Source: Synergistales bacterium (lineage in GTDB: Bacteria > Synergistota > Synergistia > Synergistales > Aminobacteriaceae). Taken from it: a stretch of 6,504 nt of DNA. A model generated the notes under the pieces. The model did not search any database. It was not told where the DNA came from and was given only the letters and a program-made list of their open reading frames with translations. The translations under genes and the position numbers were made by a program. Location of the stretch: the NCBI GenBank assembly GCA_025997955.1, contig BNVH01000130.1, positions 1 through 6,504 on the forward strand, read 5' to 3'. Positions 6,029 to 6,504 of the stretch are shown here, one piece after another; position 1 is the first letter of the stretch; the number at the start of each line of letters is the position of its first letter.

Positions 6029-6175
6029 GTATATCGTTCTGGCCACGCCGGTGTTTCTCGCGCGGTTTATGAAACAGCCCTAAAGTTCACCGGTCTTTCC
6101 ATTGACGAACTAAATCAATTAACGCAATATCAAAAAGAGGACGCAAGCCCTCCTTATCTTTTAAAAATACTTTAA
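6029..6175 (+). other. Start-less open stretch, possible gene fragment
   Basis: After a TAG (6026-6028) the frame stays open for 48 codons to TAA (6173-6175). It contains no ATG, GTG or TTG. The second half reads like protein (for example YETALKFTGLSIDELNQL, hydrophilic and helix-like), whereas the first 13 codons do not. It may be the tail of a broken gene carried in with the downstream nuclease-like gene, or simply non-coding spacer. I do not recognise a family with confidence. Confidence 0.22.
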
Positions 6176-6188
6176 AAAATGCTATAAT
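6160..6188 (+). promoter_or_regulatory. Extended -10 promoter of the nuclease-like gene
   Basis: TGC followed directly by TATAAT (6183-6188) is an extended -10 element. TTTAAA (6160-6165) lies 17 nt upstream as a weak -35 (4 of 6 consensus). A start 6-7 nt after the box falls at about 6194-6196, within a few nucleotides of the ATG at 6198. Confidence 0.6.
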
Positions 6189-6197
6189 CCTATCATT

Positions 6198-6504
6198 ATG
6201 CAAACAAATAAAAATCCGAGCCGTAAAAAGCCGACAAAGAAAAAACCTCCGCTCAGAGTAGACCTTCTGTGGAAAGAACTCTTAGAGTCTTTTCTCTATT
6301 TCGCTCTTGAGGTCTTTTACCCTGAGCTTTACTGTCTTACTGACACAACAAAAAAACCCGTGTTCTTAAACAAGGAGCTCCGTATCCCGGGAAGTCGCAG
6401 AGGACAGAAGATAGTGGACTTACTCGCTAAAATTCATCTCAAGACGGGGAATACGACATGTCTTCTGCTTCATACCGAGCTCCAGGGAAAAATACAAAAA
6501 GAGC
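6198..6504 (+). CDS. PD-(D/E)XK nuclease-like protein (Rpn/transposase-31 type), cut by window edge
   Basis: Likely member of the Rpn-type group of PD-(D/E)XK proteins, often labelled recombination-promoting nuclease or putative transposase. Seen: 102 complete codons running off the right edge. DLLWKELLESFLYFALEVFYPEL (22-44) matches the usual amphipathic opening block, followed by FLNKEL (56-61). The core is IVDLLAKI with Asp74, then strand LLLHTELQGK with Glu94 and Gln96, resembling the D...ExQ catalytic pattern of this group. The first 20 residues form a very basic tail (seven Lys, two Arg), which is unusual before the opening block. ATG 6198 is the only possible start, with a stop (TAA 6162-6164) upstream in frame; there is no Shine-Dalgarno site and the promoter is almost on the ATG. 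Base use is visibly more AT-rich than in the kds genes, which fits an acquired gene. The family is probable; the activity is not shown. Confidence 0.7.
   Translation, partial: MQTNKNPSRKKPTKKKPPLRVDLLWKELLESFLYFALEVFYPELYCLTDTTKKPVFLNKELRIPGSRRGQKIVDLLAKIHLKTGNTTCLLLHTELQGKIQKE

Noticed and set aside
5982..6160. Search for tRNA, small RNA or CRISPR-like repeats.
   Set aside because: No cloverleaf arms, no CCA end and no repeated units are visible in this stretch.

Overview
The window reads as chromosomal DNA of a Gram-negative, probably strictly anaerobic bacterium. A large one-chain pyruvate:ferredoxin (flavodoxin) oxidoreductase indicates anaerobic pyruvate metabolism. Two consecutive Kdo-pathway genes indicate an outer membrane carrying Kdo, as in LPS or capsule. 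TTG starts behind good Shine-Dalgarno sites occur twice. No gene fixes the phylum; a Synergistota-like anaerobe fits, but that is only a guess.

Layout. Positions 1-2619 (minus strand) hold the first 873 codons of nifJ, which runs off the left edge inside its last TPP-binding domain. Positions 2620-2855 are a divergent intergenic region with a 13-bp direct repeat and a 12-bp perfect inverted repeat. Positions 2856-5295 (plus strand) hold a tightly packed three-gene unit: a LysE-family exporter, kdsA and kdsD, each junction being a 4-nt stop/start overlap (TTGA, then ATGA). A hairpin at 5311-5334 with T-tracts on both sides ends this unit and also the convergent cold-shock gene (minus strand, 5357-5557), which has a clear sigma70-type promoter at 5613-5641.

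The right end looks like an accessory or recombined zone. It holds a headless UTRA domain of a GntR-type regulator (from about 5693 to 5959) directly behind the cold-shock promoter, a terminator-like hairpin, a start-less open stretch at 6029-6175, and the first 102 codons of a PD-(D/E)XK (Rpn/transposase-type) nuclease-like gene at 6198-6504. The promoter of that last gene is so close to the ATG that the mRNA is predicted to be leaderless.

KdsD isomerises ribulose-5-phosphate to arabinose-5-phosphate, which KdsA condenses with phosphoenolpyruvate to Kdo-8-phosphate. The LysE-type permease is co-transcribed with them by arrangement, but its substrate is unknown. Most of the window is well-understood housekeeping biology. 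The best leads are the exporter-Kdo linkage, the intergenic repeats, the orphan UTRA domain and the leaderless nuclease-like gene.
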